From NCBI RefSeq assembly GCF_026898135.2, contig NZ_CP114035.2, positions 186,001 through 250,000 of the forward strand: DNA of 64,000 nt, in the 5' to 3' direction. The translations under genes and the position numbers were made by a program. Positions 21,001 through 25,126 of the stretch are shown one piece after another (the first letter of the stretch is position 1; each line of letters begins with the position of its first letter). The notes below the pieces were generated by a model. That model made no database searches. It saw nothing but the letters and a program-made list of their open reading frames with translations, and had not been told where the DNA came from. The DNA comes from Pseudomonas fortuita (GTDB lineage Bacteria > Pseudomonadota > Gammaproteobacteria > Pseudomonadales > Pseudomonadaceae).

Positions 21001-21594
21001 GTTGCGCAGAAGAGCGGTGTCGAAGCCAGCGCTGTTACCACCAGCAACGTGCACCAGTACATCACCGAGCACTACACCGAGTTCGATATCTCCGGTGCCA
21101 ACGATGGCAAGGACTTCTTGTCCGGCGGCAACGGCAACGACATCCTCTTCGGCCAAGGTGGTAACGACACGCTCGATGGTGGCCGGGGTAATGACATCCT
21201 GCTGGGCGGTACTGGCAATGACACCCTGATCGGTGGCCACGGCGACGATATCCTGATCGGTGGCAGCGGTGCCGACACCTTCGTGTGGAAGGCGGGTGAT
21301 TACGGCAACGACGTGATCAAGGACTTCAAGGTAGGCGAGAAAGACAAGATCGACCTGAGCGATCTGCTGCAAGGTGAGAAGGGCAGCACGATCGACAACT
21401 ACCTGAAACTCACCACGGTGGAAGGCACTACCACGTTGCAAGTCAGCAGCGAAGGCAAGCTCAACGCCGCAGGTGGTATCGCCAACGCCGACGTGACCAT
21501 CAAGCTGGAAGGGGTGAACTGGTCCAACACCACGATCAACTCGTTGATCAGCGGTGCTGACCCGACCATCATCATCCACAACAAAGACAGCTGA
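1..21594 (+). CDS. lapA: Giant RTX adhesin LapA, 3' portion (5' end outside window)
   Basis: The frame is open from base 1, so the N-terminus, where the retention module cleaved by LapG would lie, is outside; about 7197 residues are present. Order of parts: a partial repeat unit (1-624), 8 type-A units, 19 type-B units, a Calx-beta domain, a cadherin-like and PA14-like region, a von Willebrand A domain with the MIDAS motif DSSGS at residues 6677-6681, RTX nonapeptides (GGxGNDxxx) and an uncharged-to-acidic C-terminal tail typical of type I secretion. Each repeat unit is made of two Ig-like halves, both ending in a TDxI or SDEP-like linker. In the LapA family this architecture gives a surface-tethered protein exported by LapEBC that fixes cells to surfaces and builds biofilm. 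The lap export and LapD/LapG genes are not in the window. The identity is based on architecture, on the downstream gene order, and on family memory. Confidence 0.95.
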   Translation, partial: DQQPSFTVKVSQALDRPLTVTLSNGDTVTIEAGKTEVEYKTPAQGDDVYHDAGSITLSVTDATVPGATFENLALGGPATVEISDTISEVVAKLTATPSVTEGGEITYTITLTNKDGLPINNHGALTFTLSDGKTVITVPANGTSGSITVTAPDNVYVGSNTPVVQSIATVAGADVGKFEQLTLDKTPVSTTVTDEPGTPGNPGGNNEGDLVKVTITADQTSVAENVKPTFTVHINQPLEHDLVVTLSNNATVTIKAGETSAPYEHAAQGDDVYQDAGEITLGIKSAVDATGAAFENLQLGGDASVKVTDTIDEVVAKLTATPSVTEGGEITYTITLTNKDGLPINNHSALYFKLTDGTTVVVAANSTTGSATVTAPDNVYVGANEPVVNAIDAVSGADAWKFENLNLDKTPVSTQVTDEPGTPGNEGDIVKVTITADQVSVAENVKPTFTVHINQPLEHDLVVTLSNNATVTIKAGETSAPYEHAAQGDDVYQDAGEITLGIKSAVDATGAAFENLQLGGDASVKVTDTIDEVVAKLTATPSVTEGGEITYTITLTNKDGLPINNHSALYFKLTDGTTVVVAANSTTGSATATAPDNVYVGTNQPVVNAIDAVSGADAWKFENLNLDKTPVSTQVTDEPGTPGNEGDLVKVTITADQTSVAENVKPTFTVHINQPLDHDLVVTLSNNATVTIKAGEISAPYTHDAQGDDVYNDSGEISLGIKSAVDATGATFENLELGGAATVQVTDTTDEVVAKLTATPSVTEGGEITYTITLTNKDGLPINNHGALNFTLSDGKTVITVPANGTSGSITVTAPDNVYVGSNTPVVQSIATVAGADVGKFEQLTLDKTPVSTTVTDEPGTPGNPGGNNEGDLVKVTITADQTSVAENVKPTFTVHINTALAHDLVVTLSNNATVTIKAGETSALYEHAAQGDDVYLDGGEISLGIKSAVDVDGRTFENLELGGDASVKVTDTIDEVVAKLTASQSVTEGGEITYTITLTNKDGLPINNHSELYFKLTDGTTVIVPANSTTGSATATAPDNVYVGANEPVVNAIDAVSGADAWKFENLNLDKTPVSTQVTDEPGTPGNEGDIVKVTITADQASVAENVKPTFTVHINTALAHDLVVTLSNNATVTIKAGETSAPYEHAAQGDDVYQDAGEITLGIKSAVDATGAAFENLQLGGDASVKVTDTIDEVVAKLTASQSVTEGGEITYTITLTNKDGLPINNHSELYFKLTDGTTVIVPANSTTGSATATAPDNVYVGANEPVVNAIDAVSGADAWKFENLNLDKTPVSTQVTDEPGTPGNEGDIVKVTITADQTSVAENVKPTFTVHINTALAHDLVVTLSNNAVVTIKAGQTSSEPYAHDAQGDDVYQDAGEITLGIKSAVDATGAAFENLQLGGDASVKVTDTIDEVVAKLTASQSVTEGGEITYTITLTNKDGLPINNHSELYFKLTDGTTVIVPANSTTGSATATAPDNVYVGANEPVVNAIDAVSGADAWKFENLNLDKTPVSTQVTDEPGTPGNEGDIVKVTITADQTSVAENVKPTFTVHINTALAHDLVVTLSNNAVVTIKAGQTSSEPYAHDAQGDDVYQDAGEITLGIKSAVDATGAAFENLQLGGDASVKVTDTIDEVVAKLTASQSVTEGGEITYTITLTNKDGLPINNHSELYFKLTDGTTVIVPANSTTGSATATAPDNVYVGANEPVVNAIDAVSGADAWKFENLNLDKTPVSTQVTDEPGTPGNEGDIVKVTITADQTSVAENVKPTFTVHINTALAHDLVVTLSNNAVVTIKAGQTSSEPYAHDAQGDDVYQDAGEITLGIKSAVDATGAAFENLQLGGDASVKVTDTIDEVVAKLTATPSVTEGGEITYTITLTNKDGLPINNHSELYFKLTDGTTVIVPANSTTGSATATATDNVYVGANEPVVNAIDAVSGADAWKFENLTLDKTEVSTSVTDEPSGQGDLVKVSITPVTDTVNEATAPTFKLTLNQAIDKPLTVLLSTGETVVFAAGETTKTISAPAQGDDVFIDKGQITVSIDKATVTGAPLENLQIGDPATVNVTDTISKVTAVLSVDNTAVVEGGKITYTVTLISEDTKLPVTGHGGVTVTLTGGTQVTINPGSATGTVEITAPNDLYAGGQDAITKSITGIEVTGDTKFENLVTDKTPVTTTISDEPNGSDNLVKVSITPVTDTVNEATAPTFKLTLNQAIDKPLTVLLSTGETVVFAAGETTKTVSAPAQGDDVFIDKGQITVSIDKATVTGAPLENLQIGTPATVQVTDTISKVTAVLSVDNTAVVEGGKITYTVSLISEDTKLPVTGHGGVTVTLTGGTVVTIPAGSASGTAFVTAPNDLYAGGQPAITKSITDISVTGDTKFENLVTDKTPVTTTVSDEPNGSDNLVKVSITPVTESVNEATAPTFNVTLNQALDKALTVVLSTGETVVFAAGETTKTVSAPAQGDDVFIDKGQITVSIDKATVTGAPLENLQIGTPATVQVTDTISKVTAVLSVDNTAVVEGGKITYTVTLISEDTKLPVTGHGGVTVTLTGGTQVTINPGSATGTVEITAPNDLYAGGQDAITKSITGIEVTGDTKFENLVTDKTPVTTTVSDEPNGAGNLVKVSITPVTDTVNEATAPTFKLTLNQAIDKPLTVLLSTGETVVFAAGETTKTISAPAQGDDVFIDKGQITVSIDKATVTGAPLENLQIGDPATVNVTDTISKVTAVLSVDNTAVVEGGKITYTVTLISEDTKLPVTGHGGVTVTLTGGTQVTINPGSATGTVEITAPNDLYAGGQDAITKSITGIEVTGDTKFENLVTDKTPVTTTVSDEPNGAGNLVKVSITPVTDTVNEATAPTFKLTLNQAIDKPLTVLLSTGETVVFAAGETTKTISAPAQGDDVFIDKGQITVSIDKATVTGAPLENLQIGDPATVNVTDTISKVTAVLSVDNTAVVEGGKITYTVTLISEDTKLPVTGHGGVTVTLTGGTQVTINPGSATGTVEITAPNDLYAGGQDAITKSITGIEVTGDTKFENLVTDKTPVTTTVSDEPNGAGNLVKVSITPVTDTVNEATAPTFKLTLNQAIDKPLTVLLSTGETVVFAAGETTKTISAPAQGDDVFVDKGTITVSIDKATVTGAPLENLQIGDPATVQVTDTISKVTAVLSVDNTAVVEGGKITYTVTLISEDTKLPVTGHGGVTVTLTGGTVVTIPAGSASGTAFVTAPNDLFTGGQPAITKSITDISVTGDTKFENLVTDKTPVTTTVSDEPNGNDNLVKVSITPVTESVNEATAPTFNVTLNQALDKALTVVLSTGETVVFAAGETTKTISAPAQGDDVFVDKGTITVSIDKATVTGAPLENLQIGDPATVNVTDTISKVTAVLSVDNTAVVEGGKITYTVTLISEDTKLPVTGHGGVTVTLTGGTQVTINPGSATGTVEITAPNDLYAGGQDAITKSITGIEVTGDTKFENLVTDKTPVTTTVSDEPNGNDNLVKVSITPVTESVNEATAPTFNVTLNQALDKALTVVLSTGETVVFAAGETTKTISAPAQGDDVFVDKGTITVSIDKATVTGAPLENLQIGTPATVNVTDTISKVTAVLSVDNTAVVEGGKITYTVTLISEDTKLPVTGHGGVTVTLTGGTQVTINPGSATGTVEITAPNDLYAGGQDAITKSITGIEVTGDTKFENLVTDKTPVTTTVSDEPNGNDNLVKVSITPVTESVNEATAPTFNVTLNQALDKALTVVLSTGETVVFAAGETTKTISAPAQGDDVFVDKGTITVSIDKATVTGAPLENLQIGTPATVNVTDTISKVTAVLSVDNTAVVEGGKITYTVTLISEDTKLPVTGHGGVTVTLTGGTVVTIPAGSASGTAFVTAPNDLFTGGQPAITKSITDISVTGDTKFENLVTDKTPVTTTVSDEPNGNDNLVKVSITPVTESVNEATAPTFNVTLNQALDKALTVVLSTGETVVFAAGETTKTISAPAQGDDVFVDKGTITVSIDKATVTGAPLENLQIGTPATVNVTDTISKVTAVLSVDNTAVVEGGKITYTVTLISEDTKLPVTGHGGVTVTLTGGTVVTIPAGSASGTAFVTAPNDLFTGGQPAITKSITDISVTGDTKFENLVTDKTPVTTTVSDEPNGNDNLVKVSITPVTESVNEATAPTFNVTLNQALDKALTVVLSTGETVVFAAGETTKTISAPAQGDDVFVDKGTITVSIDKATVTGAPLENLQIGTPATVNVTDTISKVTAVLSVDNTAVVEGGKITYTVTLISEDTKLPVTGHGGVTVILTGGTVVTIPAGSASGTAFVTAPNDLYAGGQDAITKSITGIEVTGDTKFENLVTDKTPVTTTVSDEPNGAGNLVKVSITPVTDTVNEATAPTFKVTLNQAIDKPLTVLLSTGETVVFAAGETTKTVSAPAQGDDVFIDKGQITVSIDKATVTGAPLENLQIGTPATVQVTDTISKVTAVLSVDNTAVVEGGKITYTVTLISEDTKLPVTGHGGVTVTLTGGTQVTINPGSATGTVEITAPNDLYAGGQDAITKSITGIEVTGDTKFENLVTDKTPVTTTVSDEPNGAGNLVKVSITPVTDTVNEATAPTFKVTLNQAIDKPLTVLLSTGETVVFAAGETTKTVSAPAQGDDVFIDKGQITVSIDKATVTGAPLENLQIGTPATVQVTDTISKVTAVLSVDNTAVVEGGKITYTVTLISEDTKLPVTGHGGVTVTLTGGTQVTINPGSATGTVEITAPNDLYAGGQDAITKSITGIEVTGDTKFENLVTDKTPVTTTVSDEPNGAGNLVKVSITPVTDTVNEATAPTFKVTLNQAIDKPLTVLLSTGETVVFAAGETTKTVSAPAQGDDVFIDKGQITVSIDKATVTGAPLENLQIGTPATVQVTDTISKVTAVLSVDNTAVVEGGKITYTVTLISEDTKLPVTGHGGVTVTLTGGTVVTIPAGSASGTAFVTAPNDLYAGGQPAITKSITDISVSGDTKFENLVTDKTPVTTTVSDEPNGAGNLVKVSITPVTDTVNEATAPTFKVTLNQAIDKPLTVLLSTGETVVFAAGETTKTISAPAQGDDVFVDKGTITVSIDKATVTGAPLENLQIGTPATVQVTDTISKVTAVLSVDNTAVVEGGKITYTVTLISEDTKLPVTGHGGVTVTLTGGTVVTIPAGSASGTAFVTAPNDLYAGGQPAITKSITDISVSGDTKFENLVTDKTPVTTTVSDEPNGAGNLVKVSITPVTDTVNEATAPTFKVTLNQAIDKPLTVLLSTGETVVFAAGETTKTVSAPAQGDDVFIDKGQITVSIDKATVTGAPLENLQIGTPATVQVTDTISKVTAVLSVDNTAVVEGGKITYTVTLISEDTKLPVTGHGGVTVTLTGGTVVTIPAGSASGTAFVTAPNDLYAGGQPAITKSITDISVSGDTKFENLVTDKTPVTTTVSDEPNGAGNLVKVSITPVTDTVNEATAPTFKVTLNQAIDKPLTVLLSTGETVVFAAGETTKTVSAPAQGDDVFIDKGQITVSIDKATVTGAPLENLQIGTPATVQVTDTISKVTAVLSVDNTAVVEGGKITYTVTLISEDTKLPVTGHGGVTVTLTGGTVVTIPAGSASGTAFVTAPNDLYAGGQPAITKSITDISVSGDTKFENLVTDKTPVTTTVSDEPNGAGNLVKVSITPVTDTVNEATAPTFKVTLNQAIDKPLTVLLSTGETVVFAAGETTKTVSAPAQGDDVFIDKGQITVSIDKATVTGAPLENLQIGTPATVQVTDTISKVTAVLSVDNTAVVEGGKITYTVTLISEDTKLPVTGHGGVTVTLTGGTVVTIPAGSASGTAFVTAPNDLYAGGQPAITKSITDISVTGDTKFENLVTDKTPVTTTVSDEPNGAGNLVKVSITPVTDTVNEATAPTFKLTLNQAIDKPLTVLLSTGETVVFAAGETTKTISAPAQGDDVFIDKGQITVSIDKATVTGAPLENLQIGTPATVQVTDTISKVTAVLSVDNTAVVEGGKITYTVTLISEDTKLPVTGHGGVTVTLTGGTQVTINPGSATGTVSINAPDDVYTGGQDTITKSITGIAVAGDKVFENLVAGTNSVSTTVSDEPSGQGDIAKVSITGTTSLTEGETGAYTLTLTHASKAEVTITLSYSGTAKNGEDFTGVTTVKIPANSTGTTFNIATIDDKLVEGTENFVVKIETATGGNFENLQVDSSKSSVTTTILDNDNLPVSPGGAVFGVEDTDYVFAWSDFKVTDADGNTGLSVTITSIPGAGNLQFFNGTAWVNVTVGQVVSQADIIAKNLKFVPLLNQSGSDNYGGNGVGNQKADYAQFKYKPNDGTNLGTEVTMKVDISPVADKPTLSFGSADIDSKGLTKEVWTSLKGLGTGGNGITGEDLKTVFANSGNANSSSTTTNVQSDGSVTAGTGSKTSGLIYLEAGKTYTFSGTADDSFVVTIGGKTVVTATWGAGGQVSGTFTPNTSGYYPIEVYHANQSGPGSYDLNIQVGSGAVTDLSSSNIKMYQNVTEMANAGLGVSDLHTVNGQSYYDGYKLNEGPEGGSVKLVGINTALTDTDGSETLNVSLSGIPKGTVLSDGAGHTVTVGSAPVDVTGWKLSGLTLTPPTYYKGSFDITVTSTATESLGGSAITTGNIPVTVYGATYKASVGTSGNDTMTGSEGNDIIVADVSGLNVVAGKNYNIAFIVDSSGSMTDASIAAAKAQLASVFATLKASLGSDTSGTVNIFLVDFDTQVNKNVAVNLADLNALNDLQAVLKSMQGGDDGGGTNYEDAFKTTANFFKSTVAISNTGAENLTYFITDGKPTYYQRNEVTDKRLWTGGKTLDEVVNVNNYKAGGTFSEWADSTHKVDISSAGVVKVSTYGYNWWGSWGVTSTETVGTIHAQGDGTYEFSSLGGTGRGTSSNWSDSASNTTDSFTLLGGSTTLQGLSKVQAIGLNDDVSLSDLKPYDSAGKPQTNIDPSNLASAILGHTEATLPGADSIDGGNGNDIIFGDLITLNGVVSEGYQALQTYVAQKSGVEASAVTTSNVHQYITEHYTEFDISGANDGKDFLSGGNGNDILFGQGGNDTLDGGRGNDILLGGTGNDTLIGGHGDDILIGGSGADTFVWKAGDYGNDVIKDFKVGEKDKIDLSDLLQGEKGSTIDNYLKLTTVEGTTTLQVSSEGKLNAAGGIANADVTIKLEGVNWSNTTINSLISGADPTIIIHNKDS
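625..5898 (+). repeat. LapA type-A tandem repeats, 8 complete units
   Basis: Units begin at the Asp codon of the (D)LVKVTITADQ motif at 625, 1282, 1939, 2614, 3271, 3928, 4588 and 5248. Unit lengths are 657, 657, 675, 657, 657, 660, 660 and 651 bp. The 675-bp unit carries the longer linker with NPGGNNEG; the 660-bp units carry one extra residue at GQTSSEP. A further partial unit precedes them (1-624). The last unit passes directly into the type-B array through the linker DEPSGQG. Confidence 0.95.
5899..18267 (+). repeat. LapA type-B tandem repeats, 19 units of exactly 651 bp
   Basis: The motif (D/N)LVKVSITPVT recurs every 651 bp from 5899; 19 x 651 = 12369 bp, which ends exactly at 18267, where a Calx-beta domain begins with DIAKVSITG. 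No unit has an indel. Variation is confined to a few two-state or three-state blocks (DTV/ESV, FKL/FKV/FNV, FIDKGQ/FVDKGT, DPATVN/TPATVQ, TQVTINPG/TVVTIPAG, GGQDA/GGQPA), which are reshuffled between units. The last unit is the most divergent (SINAPDDVYTGGQDT) and looks like a capping unit. Confidence 0.97.
18268..19905 (+). other. LapA Calx-beta domain, cadherin-like segment and PA14-like module
   Basis: Bases 18268-18610 encode a Calx-beta domain: TSLTEGETGAYTL followed by DDKLVEGTENFVVKIE and the closing ILDND. Bases 18611-19010 encode a cadherin-like segment beginning VSPGGAVFGVEDTD. Bases about 19030-19450 look like a PA14-type fold: LEAGKTYTFSGTADDSFVV, then a Gly-rich strand and GYYPIEVYHANQ. 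The consecutive Asp pair in TADDS resembles the calcium-binding cis-Asp pair of PA14 lectin domains. The PA14 call is inference from pattern. Confidence 0.65.
20014..20880 (+). other. LapA von Willebrand A domain with an insert of about 120 residues
   Basis: The MIDAS metal site is visible as DSSGSMTD (20029 onward), with the later Thr in GGTNYEDA and Asp in FITDGKP. Between FITDGKP (about 20353-20373) and the next expected strand, VQAIGLNDDVSLSDL (about 20758), lies a Trp/Tyr/Ser/Gly-rich insert including NWWGSWG. The insert's codons are less GC-biased than the repeats around it. Confidence 0.8.
20905..21360 (+). repeat. LapA RTX calcium-binding nonapeptide block
   Basis: GGNGNDIIFGD occurs at about 20917-20945. 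After a spacer, a run GGNGNDILFGQ, GGNDTLDGG, RGNDILLGG, TGNDTLIGG, HGDDILIGG, SGADTFVW follows at 21124-21290, then DYGNDVIKDF and DKIDLSDLL. This is the classic RTX parallel beta-roll followed by the peptidase_M10_C-like end, which folds in extracellular calcium after type I export. A weaker pair of nonamers lies before the vWA domain at about 19909-19970. Confidence 0.93.
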
Positions 21595-21602
21595 TGCGCT
21601 GG

Positions 21603-21624
21603 AGGGCCGCTTTGCGGCCCTTTC
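21603..21624 (+). terminator. Rho-independent terminator after lapA
   Basis: Eight-bp perfect stem agggccgc / gcggccct with a 3-base loop, starting 9 bp after the lapA stop codon, followed by a short T-containing stretch (ttc). The T tract is weak, but the position and GC stem fit an intrinsic terminator. Confidence 0.7.
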
Positions 21625-21764
21625 GCGACACAAGGCCGTTTCCACACGGGTCTTTCCCGCAATCTGCTGACAGCGCATACTCTGGCGCCGGGCCTGCGCG
21701 CCTGGCGATCTTTGCCTATGCTGCTGTCTACCAACAAGGAACCAACGTGACGAGGGACACCGCC

Positions 21765-22106
21765 ATGTTCTACGTGCAACGCGACGCCACCGGCCAGTTG
21801 CTGCGGGTAGAAGCAGCCGCTTTTGACCAGTTCACCGAAATGCTCCCCGCCGACCATGCCGATATCCAGGAATGGTTTGCCGATGACGTCGTGGAAAACA
21901 GCCTCAACCAGCTCAAGCAAAGCGACCTGGACATGATCCGCGTGCTCGAGGACCTCATCGACGTGCTGACCGCCAAGGGCGTGTTCAAGATCACCGACTT
22001 GCCCGCCGGCGCCCAGGCCAAGCTGCTCAACCGCTCCACCGCGCGCAAGGCGCTCAGCAGCCTTAACAACCTGATCGACGAAGAAGAGCAGGGCGGGCTG
22101 ATCTGA
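21765..22106 (+). CDS. Conserved small hypothetical protein, 113 aa
   Basis: The start at ATG 21765 is chosen because gaggga lies 7 bases upstream (21752-21757); longer in-frame starts, from 21594, would run through the lapA terminator. The product MFYVQRDATGQL... is acidic and soluble, with two predicted helices rich in Leu/Asp/Glu and an acidic C-terminus (LIDEEEQGGLI). It has no signal peptide or membrane segment. It resembles the short Pseudomonas proteins often labelled 'tryptophan synthase subunit beta-like'; there is no sign of the PLP-binding fold, so that name should not be trusted. It appears monocistronic, between lapA and the dioxygenase operon. Function unknown. Confidence 0.8.
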   Translation: MFYVQRDATGQLLRVEAAAFDQFTEMLPADHADIQEWFADDVVENSLNQLKQSDLDMIRVLEDLIDVLTAKGVFKITDLPAGAQAKLLNRSTARKALSSLNNLIDEEEQGGLI

Positions 22107-22135
22107 CAGCTGGGCAGCCCCGGCGACCGTGATAT

Positions 22136-22186
22136 GGTTATTCTTTAAAGGTATTTAAAATATCGCACTTATGACTTTATAGTCAC
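22136..22186 (+). promoter_or_regulatory. AT-rich promoter region of the TauD/ABC operon with an inverted repeat
   Basis: The 199-bp gap before the dioxygenase contains a sharp AT-rich island (ttctttaaaggtatttaaaa) in otherwise GC-rich DNA, then tgact-ttat-agtca, a perfect 5-bp inverted repeat with 4-bp spacer (22172-22185). This looks like a promoter plus a dyad for a LysR-type sulfur regulator such as CysB or a relative; the regulator is inference. Confidence 0.4.
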
Positions 22187-22305
22187 ATCCACTGCGTACC
22201 CGTCGACCAATCGATGCGCCGCACGACTTGAACCCACACGGGAAATCCCCGTGCGTTTCTGATCGTTGCGCGCTCTTGAAGTCGCGCACTGCGTGGGAGT
22301 GATAA

Positions 22306-23205
22306 ATGTCAGCCGCCTCGAACGCCTTGTCGACCATCGACAGCGCCCAGCCGCAAGTTTTCGAAATCCGCCCGTTCTCCGGTGCCGTAGGCGCCGAGAT
22401 CATCGGCCTGGACCTGGCCAAACCGGTCAACGCCGAGGATTTCGGCCGTATCCATCGCGCCCACCTCGACCACCATGTGCTGGTGTTTCGCGACCAGCGC
22501 ATCAGCCCGGAACAGCAGATAGCCTTCAGCCGCCGCTTTGGCGAGCTGCAAATTCATGTGCTCAAGCAGTTCCTGCTCACAGGTCATCCCGAGATCCTGA
22601 TCGTTTCCAACATCATCGAAAACGGCCAGAACATCGGCCTGGGTGATGCCGGCAAGTTCTGGCACTCCGACCTGTCATACAAGGCGTTGCCCAGCCTCGG
22701 TTCCATGCTGCATGCCCAGGAACTGCCCAGCGAAGGCGGCGACACGTTGTTCGCCGACATGCACAAAGCCTGGGACGCCGTACCCGGCGCCCTGCGCAAG
22801 ATAGTCGAGGGGCGCAGTGCTGCTCACTCCTACACCGCCCGGTACGGCGAGACCAAATTCGAAGGCAACTGGCGCCCGACCCTGACCGCCGAACAGTTGG
22901 CGCAGGTACAGGAAGTCATTCACCCCGTGGTGCGCACCCACCCGGAAAACGGCCGCAAGGCACTGTTCGTCAGTGAAGGGTTCACCACCCGCATCATTGG
23001 CCTGCCAGACGACGAAAGCCGCGACGTGCTGCAACAGCTATACGCCCTGAGCGTGCTGGAGCAGAACACCTACCGCCACCAATGGCAGCCCCACGACCTG
23101 GTGTTCTGGGACAACCGCTCGCTGATCCACCTGGCCACCGGCTGCCCCGCACACCTGCGACGCAAGCTGTACCGCACCACCATCCAGGGCGACGCCCCGT
23201 TCTGA
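22306..23205 (+). CDS. TauD/TfdA-family 2-oxoglutarate-dependent dioxygenase
   Basis: A 299-residue cytoplasmic protein; this family uses Fe(II), O2 and 2-oxoglutarate, and TauD hydroxylates taurine to release sulfite. The metal site is visible as H120-x-D122 in FWHSDLSY and the distal His275 in RSLIHLATGC. The 2-oxoglutarate-binding Arg is in RRKLYRTTIQG (R290). Length and motif spacing are normal for the family (TauD about 283 aa). SD gggag lies just upstream. It is the first gene of an apparent four-gene operon with a sulfonate-type ABC transporter 17 bp downstream, so the substrate is probably an imported alkanesulfonate or sulfate ester. Taurine itself is not proven, hence no symbol. Confidence 0.88.
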   Translation: MSAASNALSTIDSAQPQVFEIRPFSGAVGAEIIGLDLAKPVNAEDFGRIHRAHLDHHVLVFRDQRISPEQQIAFSRRFGELQIHVLKQFLLTGHPEILIVSNIIENGQNIGLGDAGKFWHSDLSYKALPSLGSMLHAQELPSEGGDTLFADMHKAWDAVPGALRKIVEGRSAAHSYTARYGETKFEGNWRPTLTAEQLAQVQEVIHPVVRTHPENGRKALFVSEGFTTRIIGLPDDESRDVLQQLYALSVLEQNTYRHQWQPHDLVFWDNRSLIHLATGCPAHLRRKLYRTTIQGDAPF

Positions 23206-23222
23206 CGACTGAGGACATCTTA

Positions 23223-24242
23223 ATGCGCAAATCCATCAGCCGCCTGGCGGCAAGCATCGGCCTGGGCGCGAGCCTGGTCGTCGGCACCCTGGCCGCCCCC
23301 GCAGCGGCCCAGGCCGAAGGCAAGATCCGTATTGCCGAACAGTTCGGCATCGTCTACCTGCTGCTGAACGTGGTGCGTGACCAGCACCTGATCGAAAAGC
23401 ACGGCAAGGAGCAGGGCATCGATATCGAGGTCGACTGGGCTCAGCTGTCGGGGGGCTCGGCCATCAACGACGCACTGTTGTCCGGCTCGGTGGACATCGC
23501 CGGTGCGGGTGTCGGCCCCCTGCTTACTGTGTGGGACCGCACCAAGGGTCGGCAGAACGTGAAGGCGGTGGCCTCGCTGGGCAACTTCCCGTACTACCTG
23601 GTCAGCAGCAATCCCAACGTGAAGACTATCGCTGACATTTCCGACAAAGACCGCATCGCTGTGCCAGCGGTGGGTGTTTCGGTGCAGTCGCGCTTCCTGC
23701 AGTACGCCGCGGCCCAGCAGTGGGGCGACAAGGAATACAACCGCCTCGACAAATACACCCTCGCCGTACCGCACCCGGATGCTACCGCCGCGTTGCTGGC
23801 GGGCGGCACCGAGCTGAACGGGCATTTCTCCAACCCACCGTTCCAGGACCAGGTGCTGGCCAACAAAGACGTGCACGTGGTGCTCAACAGCTATGACCTG
23901 CTCGGCCCCAACTCGCCGACCTTGCTGTTTGCCACCGAGAAATTCCGCAAGGACAACCCCAAAACCTACAAGGCCTTCGTCGACGCCCTGGCCGAAGCCG
24001 CAGACTTCGCCCAGAAAGACAAGGCCGCTGCCGCCGACACCTACATCCGTGTGACCAAGGCCAAGATCGACCGCGACGCGCTGATCAAACTGATCGACAA
24101 CCCGCAGTACGAATTCACCGTCACGCCAAAGAACACCTACAAGCTGGCCGATTTTCTCTATCGGGTCGGCGCCATCAAGCACAAGCCGGAATCGTGGAAG
24201 GATTACTTCTTCCAGGATGAACGCCCGCTGCAGGGGAGCTGA
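23223..24242 (+). CDS. ABC transporter periplasmic substrate-binding protein (SsuA/TauA-like)
   Basis: 339 residues. The N-terminus is a Sec signal peptide with a likely cut after AAAQA (about residue 31); the mature part begins EGKIRIAEQFGIVYLLLNV. GSVDIAGAGVGPLLTVWD and the SVQSRFLQYAAAQQWG and LAGGTELNGHFSNPPF segments follow the pattern of nitrate/sulfonate/taurine binding proteins (NMT1/SsuA superfamily). The ATG at 23223 has gagga 7-8 bases upstream; the frame is open further left, but that would skip the signal peptide. It lies between the dioxygenase and the ATPase and probably delivers the dioxygenase's substrate. Confidence 0.88.
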   Translation: MRKSISRLAASIGLGASLVVGTLAAPAAAQAEGKIRIAEQFGIVYLLLNVVRDQHLIEKHGKEQGIDIEVDWAQLSGGSAINDALLSGSVDIAGAGVGPLLTVWDRTKGRQNVKAVASLGNFPYYLVSSNPNVKTIADISDKDRIAVPAVGVSVQSRFLQYAAAQQWGDKEYNRLDKYTLAVPHPDATAALLAGGTELNGHFSNPPFQDQVLANKDVHVVLNSYDLLGPNSPTLLFATEKFRKDNPKTYKAFVDALAEAADFAQKDKAAAADTYIRVTKAKIDRDALIKLIDNPQYEFTVTPKNTYKLADFLYRVGAIKHKPESWKDYFFQDERPLQGS

Positions 24243-24248
24243 TCGACC

Positions 24249-25112
24249 ATGACCGCCCCATTGCCAGGCCACACGGCCAGCAACCTGAGCCGTGTCGCAA
24301 CGCCGCCTTTGCTCAAGGTGGATAACCTCAGCCTCGAATACCGCACCGCACAACGCGTGGTGCGGGCCACCCACCAGGTCAGCTTCGAAGTCGACCGTGC
24401 CGACCGCTTTGTGCTGCTGGGCCCCTCCGGTTGCGGCAAGTCCACCTTGCTCAAAGCCGTAGCCGGTTTCATCCAGCCGCAGGAAGGGCAGATTCTGCTG
24501 CAGGGCGAAGCGGTCCGTGGCCCCGGGCCCGACCGCATCGTGGTGTTCCAGGAGTTTGACCAACTGCCGCCGTGGAAAACGGTGAAGCAGAACGTGATGT
24601 TCCCACTGCTGGTGTCGGGCCAGCTCAAGCGCGCCGATGCCGAGGAGCGGGCGCTGCATTACCTGGAGAAGGTTGGCCTGGCCGCCTTCGCCGATGCCTA
24701 TCCGCATACCTTGTCGGGCGGCATGAAGGCACGCGTGGCGATTGCCCGGGCCTTGGCCACGCAGCCAAAGATCCTGTTGATGGATGAGCCGTTCGCCGCC
24801 CTTGATGCGCTGACCCGGCGCAAGATGCAGGAAGAGCTGTTGCTGCTGTGGGAGGAAGTGCGGTTTACCCTGCTGTTCGTGACCCACTCCATCGAGGAGG
24901 CGCTGGTGGTCGGCAACCGTATCCTGCTGCTTTCGCCACACCCGGGGCGGGTGCGGGCTGAAGTGCACAGCCATCAGTACGACCTGACGAGCCTGGGTGG
25001 CAGCGACTTCCAGGCCAGTGCCCGGCGTATCCACCGCTTGCTGTTTGATGAGGCAGATACCCCGGAAAAGCCCAACGACATTGGCTTCAACGCTATTCGC
25101 ATTGCCTACTAA
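24249..25112 (+). CDS. ABC transporter ATP-binding protein (SsuB/TauB-like)
   Basis: 287 residues. Walker A is GPSGCGKST (about residues 58-66), Q-loop VFQEFDQLPPW, signature LSGGMKAR, Walker B ILLMDEPFAALDA and H-loop FVTHSIEEA, all in canonical order. The DQLPPWKTVKQNV segment is typical of nitrate/sulfonate/taurine importers. The signature helix reads MKAR rather than the usual MQQR, a minor variation. It starts 6 bp after the binding-protein stop and is followed 14 bp later by the permease, so it energises that permease at the inner membrane. Confidence 0.93.
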   Translation: MTAPLPGHTASNLSRVATPPLLKVDNLSLEYRTAQRVVRATHQVSFEVDRADRFVLLGPSGCGKSTLLKAVAGFIQPQEGQILLQGEAVRGPGPDRIVVFQEFDQLPPWKTVKQNVMFPLLVSGQLKRADAEERALHYLEKVGLAAFADAYPHTLSGGMKARVAIARALATQPKILLMDEPFAALDALTRRKMQEELLLLWEEVRFTLLFVTHSIEEALVVGNRILLLSPHPGRVRAEVHSHQYDLTSLGGSDFQASARRIHRLLFDEADTPEKPNDIGFNAIRIAY

Positions 25113-25126
25113 CAGGAGCTTCAGCC

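Noticed and set aside
23220..25034. Antisense frame of 604 codons over the binding protein and ATPase
   Set aside because: Both sense genes have complete family motifs and signal peptide; the antisense frame has none.
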